Counted from the stretch's first letter, positions 25,850 to 36,053 are shown. The stretch: 64,000 nucleotides of DNA from Maribacter sp. (GCA_011050675.1 DRFI01000020.1:660093-724092), one strand, 5' to 3'. The notes: generated from the letters alone by a model not told the origin. Made by a program: numbers and translations.

Positions 25850-26187
25850 AGGTAAATTTTGGTTTTAATTTATTTGTTAGGTCTATACTTAACACCTGTA
25901 TTTTAGAAATATTGCACCTGTTTTTATTACGGATTTCCGTAATATTCAGAACAAGTCAATCACCATGGGATTTGTAGGAATATTTTGATGTAAAACTTTC
26001 TTGAAATTTTAAAAAAGGAAACAATTTCTTAACATCAAATTTTACATAAAATAGATACTTTGTGAGATACCTTAATTCCCTGTTAAACTTTAAAACAACA
26101 GGGATCACCTACTATTATAATTCTTATTTTTAATTAAGATACATGGTTCATGTATCACCAAACCAACAAACTTAAATCAACAACAAC
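25850..26187. other. 338-bp intergenic region between divergent genes
   Basis: This AT-rich gap separates the lipoprotein gene from the DUF1080 gene. I see no ORF or RNA gene in it. ATACTTTG near 26055-26062 resembles a -7 box for the plus-strand gene, but no matching -33 box is clear. Confidence 0.4.
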
Positions 26188-27213
26188 ATGAAAAAATTAC
26201 CAGTTTTCCTCATTGCCTTTTTATGCGCCATAACTACTTCTATTGCAAAAACTACAGCATTACTCCCAGAACCTGAAAATACCTTTATTGGCACTTGGAC
26301 TATGGATGTCGTCGGTGGCGGTGTCGCTTGGCTAAAAGTGCATGAAGAGCAAGGCGTTTTAGATGGCGAATTATTATGGATTGGCGGCAGTACGCTTCCA
26401 ATATCCGATGTGTATTTGGTAGATGAAAATACATTAATCGTTACTCGTACTTCTGATAAAAAACTTAAAACAACTTCAGGAAAAGAACGCACACACACCA
26501 GAACATGGACAATGCGTATCACCAAAAAAAATGATGAAGTGGCAGGCACTATGACCGGACCTGCTTGGGGTAGTACCGGTGAAGAGATTAGTTATTTTAC
26601 GGGTACACGTATGCCTGCTGTTGGTCCTGCACCAGATTTAAAAGCATTGAAATATGGTAAGTCTATAAAACTATTCAACGGAAAGGACTTAACCGGATGG
26701 AGAACCATTGACCCAAAAAGCCCAAACGGATTTAAAGTAGTAAACGGAACTATGCAAAATGACCCAGTTCAACCAGAAAACGGAGAGCACATTTATTATG
26801 GAAATCTACGTACCGACCAAGAATTTGAAGATTTTAATCTAAAATTAGAGGTTAATGTACCTAAAGGAAATAATAGCGGTATTTACCTTAAAGGGTTATA
26901 TGAAATACAAGTAGTGGACTCTTACGGTCTAGAGTTGGACAGCCACAATATGGGTGCGCTATACAGTCGTGTAACCCCTAGTGAAAATGCAGAAAAACCT
27001 GCAGGCGAATGGCAAACTTTAGATATTACTCTGGTAGACCGTCATGTTACGGTCGTCTTAAATGGAAAAAAGATAATTGACAATGCTGCTGTTGAAGGTC
27101 CTACAGGCGGAGCAATAAGCTCTGATGTTTTTGCTCCGGGTCCTATTTACCTACAAGGCGACCACGGCAATGTAGCATATAAAAATATCGTATTGACACC
27201 AGTACAAAAATAA
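26188..27213 (+). CDS. Secreted DUF1080 (3-keto-disaccharide hydrolase/family-16-like) protein
   Basis: This 341-residue protein has a signal peptide (about 1-21). Residues about 30-140 form a beta domain (FIGTWTMDVVGGGVAWLKV, GELLWIGGSTLPISDVY) found before DUF1080 in some Bacteroidota proteins. From about residue 155 comes the DUF1080 lectin-like domain: IKLFNGKDLTGWRTI, FKVVNGTMQND, DFNLKLEVNVPKGNNSGIYL and GPIYLQGDHGNVAYKNI. DUF1080 proteins include 3-keto-glycoside hydrolases acting on plant or algal glycosides in the periplasm; the substrate here is unknown. The next genes, a sorbosone-dehydrogenase-like lipoprotein and a DUF3500 protein, suggest a common catabolic unit, though spacing to the next gene is 104 bp. 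Confidence 0.85.
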   Translation: MKKLPVFLIAFLCAITTSIAKTTALLPEPENTFIGTWTMDVVGGGVAWLKVHEEQGVLDGELLWIGGSTLPISDVYLVDENTLIVTRTSDKKLKTTSGKERTHTRTWTMRITKKNDEVAGTMTGPAWGSTGEEISYFTGTRMPAVGPAPDLKALKYGKSIKLFNGKDLTGWRTIDPKSPNGFKVVNGTMQNDPVQPENGEHIYYGNLRTDQEFEDFNLKLEVNVPKGNNSGIYLKGLYEIQVVDSYGLELDSHNMGALYSRVTPSENAEKPAGEWQTLDITLVDRHVTVVLNGKKIIDNAAVEGPTGGAISSDVFAPGPIYLQGDHGNVAYKNIVLTPVQK

Positions 27214-27317
27214 CTCGTCTAGAAAACAGAAAACACTTAATAATGACATCGTAATATAACGGTGTCATTATTTTCTGTGGCTTTAGACGTCACATAACAA
27301 CCTTTTAAAATCAACCT

Positions 27318-28583
27318 ATGACCATCAACTCTAACATTAAAAATCGATTGCTATTTATTACCTCTATAGTATCTGCGGTTTTATTCATTCAGTGCAAAAC
27401 GGAACCCAAACCTGTTGTAAAAACAATTATTAATGAAACTATTTTAAAAGCTCCCGACGGATTTTCAGTTGCCGAAATCGGTAAAGATTTGGGTGCGGTA
27501 AGGCATTTGACCGTTGCACAAAACGGAGATATTTATGCCAACAGATCCGTGTTAAAAGACGGCAAGGCAATTATATTACTTAAAGACACCGACAACGATG
27601 GCACTATAGATGAACAACAACAATTTGCTGAGGTACCCGGCACCGGAATTTTAGCTACCGATGATTACCTGTATGCATCTTCTAATTCTGCAGTATTCCG
27701 TTATCAATTAAACGAAAATCATGAGATTATTGATGCGGATTCCCCAGAAAAACTAGTGGACGGACTCATTGATATGGGTATGGATAATGCCAAGCCCTTT
27801 GCTATTGACAATAATGAAAACCTATATGTAACCATTGGTTCTTGGAACGACGCTTGTAGAGATGATGATGCAGGTATGATGCCGTGTGCTTTATTGGATA
27901 CTGCCGGAGGTATCTGGAAATTTAAAGCCAACAGGCTCAACCAGACTTTTGCAGATGGTTCGCGATACGCTACGGGACTTAAAAATGCGGTGGGTATTAA
28001 CTGGAATTCTAAAACGAATTCTCTATTTGCAACCGATCATGGTCGCGGTGGATTGCACAATTTTTATCCTGATATATATACTCAAAAACAAGATGGTGAA
28101 TTACCTGCGGAAACTTTATACGAGCTTAAAGAAGGTGATGATGCAGGGTGGCCTAAAACCTATTACGACCATATTAAAAACAGCCGAATGCTTGCTCCTG
28201 AATATGGCGGTGACGGCGAGCAAATAGCCGAAGAAAATTTTATAAAACCTGTAGCAGCCTTCCCGGCACATTTAGCCCCTAATGATTTGTTGTTCTATAC
28301 GGGTGATATGTTTCCTGAGAAATATAAAAACGGAGCGTTCATTGCCTTTCACAATCAATCGTCTGAACTTAAAAAAGGATTCTTTGTAGCCTTTGTTCCT
28401 TTTAAGGATGGAAAGCCTAACGGAAATTGGGAAATTTTCCTGGACAACTTTGCCGGATTCGATTTAGCCAATCCAGCGGAAGGTACATTAAAGCATCGCC
28501 CATGCGGTTTAGCACAAGGTCCAGATGGTGCATTATACGTGTGTGATGATTTTGGTGGAAGTATATTTAAGGTTACTTATTAA
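27318..28583 (+). CDS. PQQ-dependent sugar (sorbosone) dehydrogenase-like lipoprotein
   Basis: This 421-residue protein has a lipobox ending at C26 (VLFIQCKTEP) and a six-bladed beta-propeller. Recognisable blades include VRHLTVAQNGDIYANR, PFAIDNNENLYVTIGSW, YATGLKNAVGINWNSKTNSL, FATDHGRGGLHNFYPD, ELKEGDDAGWPKTYYD and GLAQGPDGALYVCDDFGGSI. These fit the L-sorbosone/glucose dehydrogenase (SGNH-propeller, PF07995/PF22807-like) family, whose soluble members use PQQ to oxidise sugars. It would be anchored in the periplasm. It lies 14 bp before the DUF3500 gene, so the two are one transcript. Confidence 0.85.
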   Translation: MTINSNIKNRLLFITSIVSAVLFIQCKTEPKPVVKTIINETILKAPDGFSVAEIGKDLGAVRHLTVAQNGDIYANRSVLKDGKAIILLKDTDNDGTIDEQQQFAEVPGTGILATDDYLYASSNSAVFRYQLNENHEIIDADSPEKLVDGLIDMGMDNAKPFAIDNNENLYVTIGSWNDACRDDDAGMMPCALLDTAGGIWKFKANRLNQTFADGSRYATGLKNAVGINWNSKTNSLFATDHGRGGLHNFYPDIYTQKQDGELPAETLYELKEGDDAGWPKTYYDHIKNSRMLAPEYGGDGEQIAEENFIKPVAAFPAHLAPNDLLFYTGDMFPEKYKNGAFIAFHNQSSELKKGFFVAFVPFKDGKPNGNWEIFLDNFAGFDLANPAEGTLKHRPCGLAQGPDGALYVCDDFGGSIFKVTY

Positions 28584-28597
28584 TTTAATTCTTATAC

Positions 28598-29602
28598 ATG
28601 AAAAAGCATTTTATTCTAATCGTTGCTTCTATTTTTCCTTTGTTGGGAATCTCTCAAGATGTTACGATAGTCAATCAATTTATCAGCTCGTTGACAGCGC
28701 CACAAAAGTCAAAAATCGTACATGAATTCAAGGATGATACCCGAGACGATTGGCACTTTCTACCCTGGAGTTCTTATGAGCGACAAGGGCTTCCGTTAAA
28801 AGAGTTAACACCAGAACAAAAGAAATTGGTTCACAAATTACTCCAGTCCTCTTTAAGTGAAACGGGCTATAAACAGACCACCGAAATCATTGGTTTAGAA
28901 AACGTATTAGCAGCTATTTCTGGAGACTCCGTTTATAGAGATCCCCAAAAATATTACGTTTCCATTTACGGTAACCCAGCAAATGAGGATACTTGGATGT
29001 GGACTTTTGAAGGGCACCACGTTTCTTTACATTTTACTACAGTTGCAGATTCAGTTTCATATTCCCCAAGATTCTTTGGTTCTAATCCTGGTAGAATAAT
29101 GGAAGGGGAACATAAAGGATTTAGTCCGCTGGTAAATGAAGAAGACTTAGGGTTAGAGTTCATTAATATGCTAAACGATAGCCAGCAAAAAACGGCCATT
29201 TTTAATGAAAAAGCATATAACGATATTCAAAGCTGGAATAATTCCGTAGCCGAAAAACTTCCCTCTGAAGGTATATTGGTAAGCGATTTAAATGCCATCC
29301 AGAAAAAACAGCTAATGCGTATCATTTACGAATATGTTTCTACCATCCCAACAGATCAAGCGAAGGAGAAAATGGATGCAATTAGAAACGAAGAATTAGA
29401 TGAAATGCGATTTGCATGGGCTGGGGCAACGGTTCTTGGTAAAGCACATTATTACCGTATTCAAGCCAAATCATTTATGATCGAATTTGATAATAGCCAA
29501 GACAACGCCAACCACATACATTCTGTCTGGCGCGATTTTGATGGTGATTTTGGAAGAGATTTATTAAAAGAACATTACAAAAACAGCAAACATCATCATT
29601 GA
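28598..29602 (+). CDS. Secreted DUF3500 protein
   Basis: This 334-residue protein has a signal peptide (about 1-18, ending LGISQ). The body matches the DUF3500 family from memory: FKDDTRDDWHFLPWSSYERQ, LPLKELTPEQKKLVHKLLQS, YYVSIYGNPANEDTWMWTFE with GHHVSLHFT, and a C-terminal HYYRIQAKSFMIEFDNSQ with HIHSVWRDFDGDFG. Function is unproven; the family is often next to oxidoreductases and DUF1080 proteins in Bacteroidota. The gene shares a transcript with the preceding propeller gene and is closed by a strong terminator at 29625-29658. Confidence 0.9.
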   Translation: MKKHFILIVASIFPLLGISQDVTIVNQFISSLTAPQKSKIVHEFKDDTRDDWHFLPWSSYERQGLPLKELTPEQKKLVHKLLQSSLSETGYKQTTEIIGLENVLAAISGDSVYRDPQKYYVSIYGNPANEDTWMWTFEGHHVSLHFTTVADSVSYSPRFFGSNPGRIMEGEHKGFSPLVNEEDLGLEFINMLNDSQQKTAIFNEKAYNDIQSWNNSVAEKLPSEGILVSDLNAIQKKQLMRIIYEYVSTIPTDQAKEKMDAIRNEELDEMRFAWAGATVLGKAHYYRIQAKSFMIEFDNSQDNANHIHSVWRDFDGDFGRDLLKEHYKNSKHHH

Positions 29603-29624
29603 GAATTTCTTAGAATATTTCAAT

Positions 29625-29658
29625 AAAAAAAGCCCATCAGAATCTGATGGGCTTTTTT
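29625..29658. terminator. Bidirectional intrinsic terminator between DUF3500 and M14 peptidase genes
   Basis: GCCCATCAG (29632-29640) pairs with CTGATGGGC (29644-29652) across a 3-nt loop. An A-run precedes it and a T-run follows, so it works in both directions between these convergent genes. Confidence 0.9.
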
Positions 29659-29688
29659 GTATACAATTATATAATTTCTCTAATTCAC

Positions 29689-32304
29689 CTACTCTGCAGC
29701 ACCTTCAAAAATAGTGTTGAAAATAAGCTTATACGTTCCTCTTGGTTGCGCTCTAAACTGTGGTCTAAAAGCAAACAACACTACAGAACCTTTGCCGTAA
29801 GTTGCTTTTACCATAGCTGGCTTTTTAGCAATGTACTTTTTCTCGCCCATTGCCCAGCCGCTCATTAATAAGTCTTTTTCTGCGTAGTTGGCAATAACTT
29901 CAATCTCTGGTGCCGGAGCATCTTTGATCTCTTCTGTACCGCCTTCTCCTTTTTTCTCTTGCTTGTCTATAACAAAGGCACGACTCTTATTAAAAGAAAC
30001 CGCTACCGTGTCTTGCATACCAAATGCCAAAGGATGCGTTGTGTCTATCCCTGTTTTTATCAATGATCCAGGTATAAAGAACTCCTTGTTATCCGTACCT
30101 TCCGTAGCATCTTTAATTGGTAAGCCGAATTGCTCAATTACATAATTACTGGCATCATCAAAAGCAATTAACGTTCCACCATTTTTTACATATTTGCTTA
30201 ATGCTAAAGATCCTTCTAGACCAATACCGCCAGTAAACTTCTCTGGCATTTTTAAAGGTGAATTACCATGTAAAATTGATTTTGGGCGTTGAGATGGTAG
30301 TATTAAAACATCATACTGAGATAAATCTTTTGTTTGAATATCTTTATCATGGAGTGTATCTGTTTCAAAAGCATATTCGTCCATTATAAAACGTGTCCAA
30401 CCTTCATCCATATTAGAAACCCAAGACTTGTACAACCCTACTTTTGGAGCGTGTACTTTGGTCAATTCTACTTTTGGCTTTGCCGATAACCCGGTAACTT
30501 CAAGACCATATTCGTTTGCCAAATCTTCTATAGAAGCACTACCGCCAGATACGATATAAGAACCCGCAGGGAACTCTGTTTTCCCAGATTTGAAAGATGC
30601 TTTCGTTTTATATGCCGTACCACCTGCTTTCAGCACTTTGTTCGTTGCAACTACAGATGCATTGCTATTGGCACTCAATAAATATCCAAAAGAAGCATTA
30701 CCTTTTACCTCACCTTCATAGTATGATGCCAAATCTGATAGTTTCTCTGTAGCCACCTCAAAAGGTTCCGCAATTTTATCTACCGTAACTCCCATTTGCA
30801 TAGGTAATGTCCAACCAGCTAAATCATATGGAGTATCTGGAGGGCCACCTGGATATTGAAAACGAGTTGGGTAATTTTGCTTTTCCATCAAATCCATTAA
30901 ATAGGGTCTAAATGCTTGTGCCGTATAAATTACATAAGCACCTTTTTCATATTTCTTTCCGTTGATCTCAACGTTTTTGGTCGTTCTTTCTATTTCAATT
31001 CCACCTCGTTGCAACACGTTTACAAGGTTTACAGATTCAAAAGCATCCCATTGTTCTTTTCCGATTACATAAGCGAACGGACCTTCTGTTTTAGACTTTT
31101 CAATTGCAGAAGCACCCATTTTATAGATGTTATGTAAGTAGTTGCTTTTGCGGTCAGCTGCTAAATCTAAGGTTGCCCATGTAGCGGTCAACATATAATC
31201 TACGGCATCACGAAAATGAGATTCGCCCCCTTTCCATGGATCTGGATACATAATATCAGTACCATCTGTAGGTGTACCACCAGCAACTGTTTTAGGTAGT
31301 TTTTCTGGATCGTAAAATCTTGGTGTTGGAGATGTATGACCAACTTCGGTTAAAATACCGATCATATTATGGTAGTATGGTGTAGTACGACCTCCACCGT
31401 TCCAAAACATGGTATAAAAGTTATCGGCAATGGCACCCGGCATATTCTCCAATGAAAAACGTTTGGTCATCGCAGAACCCACTTCGCTAACTCCCGCAGT
31501 AATCGCTGGATGAATTCTAGGGTTCACTGGATCGGCATATGGTGGTAAAGATATTTTTGTCCACGATGGAGAAGATTGGTGGTGATTATATACAATCTGC
31601 GGATACCACTCATTGTATAAAATCTTAGTCACATTATAAGTCTCTGGCATGGTATTCATAAACCAATCCCTGTTATTATCATGACCCATATAGTAATGAT
31701 ATAAAATTGGAGGTCTAGATGTTTCATAGGCGGTACCTAAATTCTTCTTGTACCAGTCTACCACGATATCCAACCCATCAGGATTCATTACAGGCATTAA
31801 AATGGTAATAACGTTTTCCCTGATTTTTTTCATTTCAGTACTTTCAGAAGTGGTCAAGGTATACGCCAATTCTGAAGTCATTTGCCCGTGAGCCAATTCG
31901 GTAGAGTGCATTCCGCCATCTACCCAAACAACCGCTTTACCTTCCTCAGATAATTTTAAAGCTTCGTCTTCGGAAACTTGTACACGTGCTAATTTGGTAC
32001 TGATGTCTTTCCACTTGTCTAAATCTTTTAGGTTCTCTTCACTAGAAATAAACAGGATGTACATTTTTCTACCCAACACCGTTGTGCCTATTTCTACTTT
32101 TTTAACCCTCTCGGATGCCGCATCTAATTGAGATAAGTAATCTTCAATCTGGCTATAGTCTGCCAATTTATAATCGTCACCGACCTTAAAGCCGTAAACA
32201 TCTTCTGGAGAAGGTACTTTTTGCGCCATCGAAACAGATATGCACGAGAAAGCTAGTACAAGGGTCAGTAACGCCGACTTGCACTTAGAGTTTTTTGTAG
32301 TCAT
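29689..32304 (-). CDS. Secreted M14-family zinc carboxypeptidase
   Basis: This 871-residue protein has a signal peptide (about 1-27, ending SMAQ). The M14 zinc site begins with WVDGGMHSTELAHG (HxxE type), and the substrate-side motif NPDGLDIVVDWYKKN follows. The third ligand is probably the His in YNHHQSSPSW or in DNNRDWF-adjacent residues. The C-terminal 350 residues contain DVLILPSQRPKSIL and GTLIAFDDASNYVIEQFG, a GATase-like fold often fused to this type. Members release C-terminal amino acids from peptides in the periplasm. It stands alone between a terminator and a 218-bp upstream gap. Confidence 0.88.
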   Translation of the reverse strand: MTTKNSKCKSALLTLVLAFSCISVSMAQKVPSPEDVYGFKVGDDYKLADYSQIEDYLSQLDAASERVKKVEIGTTVLGRKMYILFISSEENLKDLDKWKDISTKLARVQVSEDEALKLSEEGKAVVWVDGGMHSTELAHGQMTSELAYTLTTSESTEMKKIRENVITILMPVMNPDGLDIVVDWYKKNLGTAYETSRPPILYHYYMGHDNNRDWFMNTMPETYNVTKILYNEWYPQIVYNHHQSSPSWTKISLPPYADPVNPRIHPAITAGVSEVGSAMTKRFSLENMPGAIADNFYTMFWNGGGRTTPYYHNMIGILTEVGHTSPTPRFYDPEKLPKTVAGGTPTDGTDIMYPDPWKGGESHFRDAVDYMLTATWATLDLAADRKSNYLHNIYKMGASAIEKSKTEGPFAYVIGKEQWDAFESVNLVNVLQRGGIEIERTTKNVEINGKKYEKGAYVIYTAQAFRPYLMDLMEKQNYPTRFQYPGGPPDTPYDLAGWTLPMQMGVTVDKIAEPFEVATEKLSDLASYYEGEVKGNASFGYLLSANSNASVVATNKVLKAGGTAYKTKASFKSGKTEFPAGSYIVSGGSASIEDLANEYGLEVTGLSAKPKVELTKVHAPKVGLYKSWVSNMDEGWTRFIMDEYAFETDTLHDKDIQTKDLSQYDVLILPSQRPKSILHGNSPLKMPEKFTGGIGLEGSLALSKYVKNGGTLIAFDDASNYVIEQFGLPIKDATEGTDNKEFFIPGSLIKTGIDTTHPLAFGMQDTVAVSFNKSRAFVIDKQEKKGEGGTEEIKDAPAPEIEVIANYAEKDLLMSGWAMGEKKYIAKKPAMVKATYGKGSVVLFAFRPQFRAQPRGTYKLIFNTIFEGAAE

Positions 32305-32522
32305 TTTTCGAATTAGTTTGTTTGAACTAGGAATTTAAGAAATAGTGAAACGATACGTAAATGATACTGAGAAAGATTATGTTAAAACAAATGTTAATTT
32401 CTAAGTCGGTAATCTTATGGGGTTGATTTTATTGAATTGTATGTTAACCTGAATTCTATCAGTAATTTATGAAGCACGAACAAATCAATCCTATCTAGCT
32501 GAACAAAAAATTTGAATGAACT

Positions 32523-33569
32523 TTACTTTACTGGGTTATTATTTATTGGATTAGGCCGCTCCACTTTAATAGAGCGATCATAGTTGGGGTTATTTTGAAA
32601 ATACTCCGCCCTAGTAATTTTAGAGGTTTTGTGATCTCCGGTATGACTCCATCCTGGTGGCATGAAAACATACATAATCTTGTTTTTTATTCCTGGCGCC
32701 CTAGTTACATCTTTGAAAAGAGCTGTAAATTCACCAAAATAGACATCAAGAAAATTACCCGAATCCATTTCTCTAGTAATGCCATATTCTATTTCAATTT
32801 CTTTCTTCTCTTCTTGATACGTACCAAAAGCATGATCCCAGATATTTAATAGATTACAGAAATTAGTGTCCATATACAACGGATTTCTTGCATGGTGTAC
32901 ACGATGGTGAGATGGTGTAAGCATTATCTTGTTTAAAGGTCCAAAACGTGCATCTTTAATTACATTCTCACCTACATGAATAAATGCTCCATAAGTACCG
33001 TCTATAAACATAATTAAGAATAACAGTTCTGGCTGAATACCTAATAAAATACAGACAGTGGTACGTATAGTATCTGCATAAGGTGCCTCTAAAAAAAAGT
33101 GTGCATGCGTTACCGAAAGATTCATGTTTTCAGGCGCATGATGTGTGGAATGAAGACACCAAAAAAGACGGACTTTATGACCCCAATAGTGATATAGGAA
33201 ATGAGCAAATTCCCACACGATATAACCATAAATGAACCAATACCACGTCATTTCGGTCTGAAACAGTGCATAAGATTGAAATAAGCCAATGCAAATTGTC
33301 ACCATCGCAATAGCGATAAACCTACCTATAAATCTATTAAAAACATATATTAAGAAATTGACCTTGTATACTTTGGTATCTGGCTTTTTATAGATTAAGC
33401 CTAAAATCAATTCTAAAATTAATAAGAGCGGTATAATGGGGTAAATAAGTGAAACCACACCATCGAATGTTCTGAACTTACTATAATCTCCTGTCTGTAG
33501 AATTTCAAAAGCATTTGAAATACCTAGAAACCCAATTATTTCATTGAGAAACGATTCGAAAACTTCCAT
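32523..33569 (-). CDS. Sterol desaturase / fatty acid hydroxylase superfamily membrane protein
   Basis: This 348-residue integral membrane di-iron protein carries the histidine clusters of the superfamily: HFLYHYWGHK, HSTHHAPE and HRVHHARNPLY, with further His in VTHAHFF. Four or so membrane helices flank them. Members hydroxylate or desaturate fatty acids, sterols or carotenoids using O2. The substrate is not evident from neighbours, although it lies at the chromosome-element junction. A 313-bp gap without genes separates it from the attL repeat. Confidence 0.88.
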   Translation of the reverse strand: MEVFESFLNEIIGFLGISNAFEILQTGDYSKFRTFDGVVSLIYPIIPLLLILELILGLIYKKPDTKVYKVNFLIYVFNRFIGRFIAIAMVTICIGLFQSYALFQTEMTWYWFIYGYIVWEFAHFLYHYWGHKVRLFWCLHSTHHAPENMNLSVTHAHFFLEAPYADTIRTTVCILLGIQPELLFLIMFIDGTYGAFIHVGENVIKDARFGPLNKIMLTPSHHRVHHARNPLYMDTNFCNLLNIWDHAFGTYQEEKKEIEIEYGITREMDSGNFLDVYFGEFTALFKDVTRAPGIKNKIMYVFMPPGWSHTGDHKTSKITRAEYFQNNPNYDRSIKVERPNPINNNPVK

Positions 33570-33860
33570 GATTGTTCTTTTAGTAAAATATTAATGACAT
33601 CATTGCGAATACATCATTAATTCTAATATAAAATTATAAATATGATTGATTCTACTAAATAACTTTAAAAATAACAAAGGCATAAACAAATTCGACGAAC
33701 AAGAGATTGGGGTCGACCGAAGTTGAAATTAATTGAATGTAGTAGATTATAAAAAGACAGGTTTCTAGCCTTGATAAACTAGCTCAGCTTTAAAAAATAT
33801 CTTTATTGAACAGGTAGATGTGAAGAATCTACTTGAATACAGACTTGTATAAAAACAAAA
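33570..33860. other. Intergenic region between hydroxylase gene and attL
   Basis: About 290 bp with no ORF of note and no RNA gene recognised. Its left part must hold the promoter of the minus-strand hydroxylase gene. Confidence 0.4.
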
Positions 33861-33882
33861 AGAGAAGCCTTTTGGCTTCTCT
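33861..33882 (-). terminator. Original terminator of the tRNA(CAU) gene, now cut off from it
   Basis: AGAGAAGCC (33861-33869) pairs with GGCTTCTCT (33874-33882) around TTTT. On the minus strand a T-rich run follows. It abuts the 3' tRNA half in attL, so before integration it lay just downstream of the tRNA gene. Confidence 0.75.
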
Positions 33883-33928
33883 TAGTGGTCCCACCTGGAC
33901 TCGAACCAGGGACCACCTGATTATGAGT
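33883..33928 (-). repeat. attL: 46-bp repeat holding the 3' half of the tRNA gene
   Basis: It matches 42747-42792 base for base, running from just past the tRNA 3' end to the base next to the anticodon. The sequence then diverges (AATCGG on the left, CAGGTG in the intact gene). The fragment cannot form a tRNA. Confidence 0.92.
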
Positions 33929-34032
33929 AATCGGAATAAGGCTCATCTAAACACAAACTATAACGTATTATATTGTTAATCAATTATTTAATGTTTTTTG
34001 ATATCAAACAAGCTCATTTAAAACCAAAGTTT

Positions 34033-34054
34033 TATGTGCAAATTATGTGCAAAC
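34033..34054 (+). repeat. Candidate integrase arm site, left copy
   Basis: A 22-bp sequence made of two near-identical units (TATGTGCAAAT, TATGTGCAAAC) is repeated exactly at 42681-42702 near attR, in the same orientation. It is 104 bp inside attL and just before the integrase gene, as expected for arm-type binding sites. Confidence 0.6.
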
Positions 34055-34073
34055 TTTTTTGTACTTTCAAAAA

Positions 34074-35294
34074 ATGCAAACAAGTTTAAAATTAAGTCTG
34101 GATACACGTAGAATAAGGAAAGATGGAAGCTATCCCATCATAATTAGATTAGGTCATTTTCAAAAAACTACTTCTATTTCTACAGGTCATTCTGTTCCTA
34201 TAAATTATTGGGATGATTCAAGGCAAAGAATACGAAATACTTACAAACGGGTTAAAGCCATAAACTTTCTTAATAATCTTCTAGTAAAGCAATTGTCGAA
34301 TGCAAATGATGTCATCAATCGACTACAGGATTGCGAAGAACTAGATTTCATGTCTATTAAAGAGGTAAAGGATAAAATTGTCAATAAATCAAAATATGAA
34401 TCCTTCCTCGAGTTTGCTACTGAACTAGCGGAAGATCTTAGGCTTTCTGAACGTTTAGGAACTGCTCGCACCTATAAAGAAGTTGTAAGTGTTTTAAAAA
34501 GTTCAATAAATTCATCAGATGTTAAGTTCAATGAAATCAACTATGATTTTTTAAAAAGTTTTGAAAGGTTCCATCTGTCCAAGCCAAGTAATTCCTTAAA
34601 CGGTCTAGCTGCCTACATGAGAACAATTAGGTCGATTTATAACCAAGGAATAAAAAGAGGGCTTATATCCAAAGACGCCTATCCATTTAAAAGCTATCAA
34701 ATTAGAACTGAACCGACTGCAAAGAGAGCAATGAATAGCGAAAATTTGAAAAAAATAGTGTTACTACAATTGGAAAAAGGAAGTTGGCCGTTTCATTATA
34801 GAAATTACTTTTTGCTTTCCTATATGCTTTTTGGCATGTCTTTCATTGATATGGCTTTTTTAAAGATGAGTAACGTAGTTGACGGTAGGATTAAGTTTCA
34901 GAGGAAGAAAACTTCAAAATTGTATGATATCAAAATAACGTGCCAAATGAACCAACTGTTAGATTTTTACATTTCGGGGAAGAAAAAAGATGATTTTATA
35001 CTTCCGATAGTTAGACGAGAGACATTAGATTTACAATATAAAGATGTACATGGGGCTCGAAAAAGATACAATAAAGGCCTGCGACGAATAGCCGAAATCT
35101 GTCAAATCGACGAACATCTTACCTCATATGTATCGAGACACAGCTTTGCTACGCATGCGATGTTGAAACAGATTCCTTTGCCGGCAATCTCAGCAATGTT
35201 AGGCCATAGTAGCATGGCTACAACACAGATTTATCTTAAGTCCTTGCCGAATAACATAATAGACAGTTATCAAGAACAATTGAACATCATTTAA
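34074..35294 (+). CDS. int: Tyrosine-type site-specific integrase (Bacteroidota phage_int_SAM family)
   Basis: This 406-residue recombinase cuts and joins the att sites. The N-terminal arm-binding domain begins LKLSLDTRRIRKDGSYPI, the SAM-like core-binding domain covers about 100-190, and the catalytic domain follows. Catalytic residues seen are the HxxR-type box in SRHSFATHAML, the LGHSSMATTQIY segment with its His, and the Tyr nucleophile in QIYLKS. The usual first Arg lies in GMSFIDMAFL, where I see Ser instead, as reported for IntDOT-type enzymes. I chose the ATG at 34074; a GTG at 34047 lies inside the arm-site repeat. It is the first gene inside attL. Confidence 0.93.
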   Translation: MQTSLKLSLDTRRIRKDGSYPIIIRLGHFQKTTSISTGHSVPINYWDDSRQRIRNTYKRVKAINFLNNLLVKQLSNANDVINRLQDCEELDFMSIKEVKDKIVNKSKYESFLEFATELAEDLRLSERLGTARTYKEVVSVLKSSINSSDVKFNEINYDFLKSFERFHLSKPSNSLNGLAAYMRTIRSIYNQGIKRGLISKDAYPFKSYQIRTEPTAKRAMNSENLKKIVLLQLEKGSWPFHYRNYFLLSYMLFGMSFIDMAFLKMSNVVDGRIKFQRKKTSKLYDIKITCQMNQLLDFYISGKKKDDFILPIVRRETLDLQYKDVHGARKRYNKGLRRIAEICQIDEHLTSYVSRHSFATHAMLKQIPLPAISAMLGHSSMATTQIYLKSLPNNIIDSYQEQLNII

Positions 35295-36053
35295 TTATAG
35301 CAATTAAGAGGTAGCGGTTCGAAGTTAGTATTCTCCGCCAGTAATAATAGAGCTTTAAGATCTTTTAATTTTTAAGCAGAACATGCTTAAACTAGTCATA
35401 AGTATTATTTAATACATAATGTATTTTGAATTTTTTCTTTCCTTGGTGAATTGTCTGTAATAAGATATGAGAATTCAGGTCAAAATTTAGTTTTATAAAA
35501 GGTGAATTACTAAAAAGAACGACAAATGGAACTGAAATAGAAACTTTTCGAATTGCAGTCGAGCTGTCCCTAAAAACGGTTCTTTAATTAGACTCTTAAA
35601 TTACCAAAATTTAATACACTTTTACAAATAGTAATACAATTACATTACTAGTAAAACCGGAATAAGAACATAAAATATCAGTAGCGGGATTACCTCTTTA
35701 AAAGCTTTCCAGATTTTCTCAGAACGAATATTAAGAGAAATAGTTAATCTATACAATAGGTTTAGTTTCTAACTAGGACTCCTCATTTCCTAAGATAGAT
35801 AAAAGGTCAGCTTAGAAATAGCAAGATAATCTCACATCTCCGATGGTGTGTAATTTTTTTCTATAAAGGTTTTCGGTATGACTAGCCTTTTTCAGTACTG
35901 TTTTTGAAAGGCCTTATGGCAGCCATTATTTCTATCTTGGTACAGGTGCTAATAATATCTCTTAATTTTGACTATAATATAAAATACTTAGCTAAGTACG
36001 AATTTCCATTGATTTAAACTGGTAATCAGTATTTTATGGAAACCTAATGAAAG
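35295..36053. other. 759-bp AT-rich region without a convincing gene
   Basis: I find no ORF that can be supported. The longest candidate is a 33-codon frame from an ATG at about 35914, with a hydrophobic middle but no other evidence. The low GC and lack of genes suggest decayed or imported DNA within the element cargo region. Confidence 0.45.

Noticed and set aside
33883..33928. A second tRNA gene at the left end
   Set aside because: Only the 3' half is present; the 5' half diverges right after the anticodon.
35914..36015. 33-codon hydrophobic frame
   Set aside because: No homologue known, no promoter or context; AT-rich DNA easily gives such frames.
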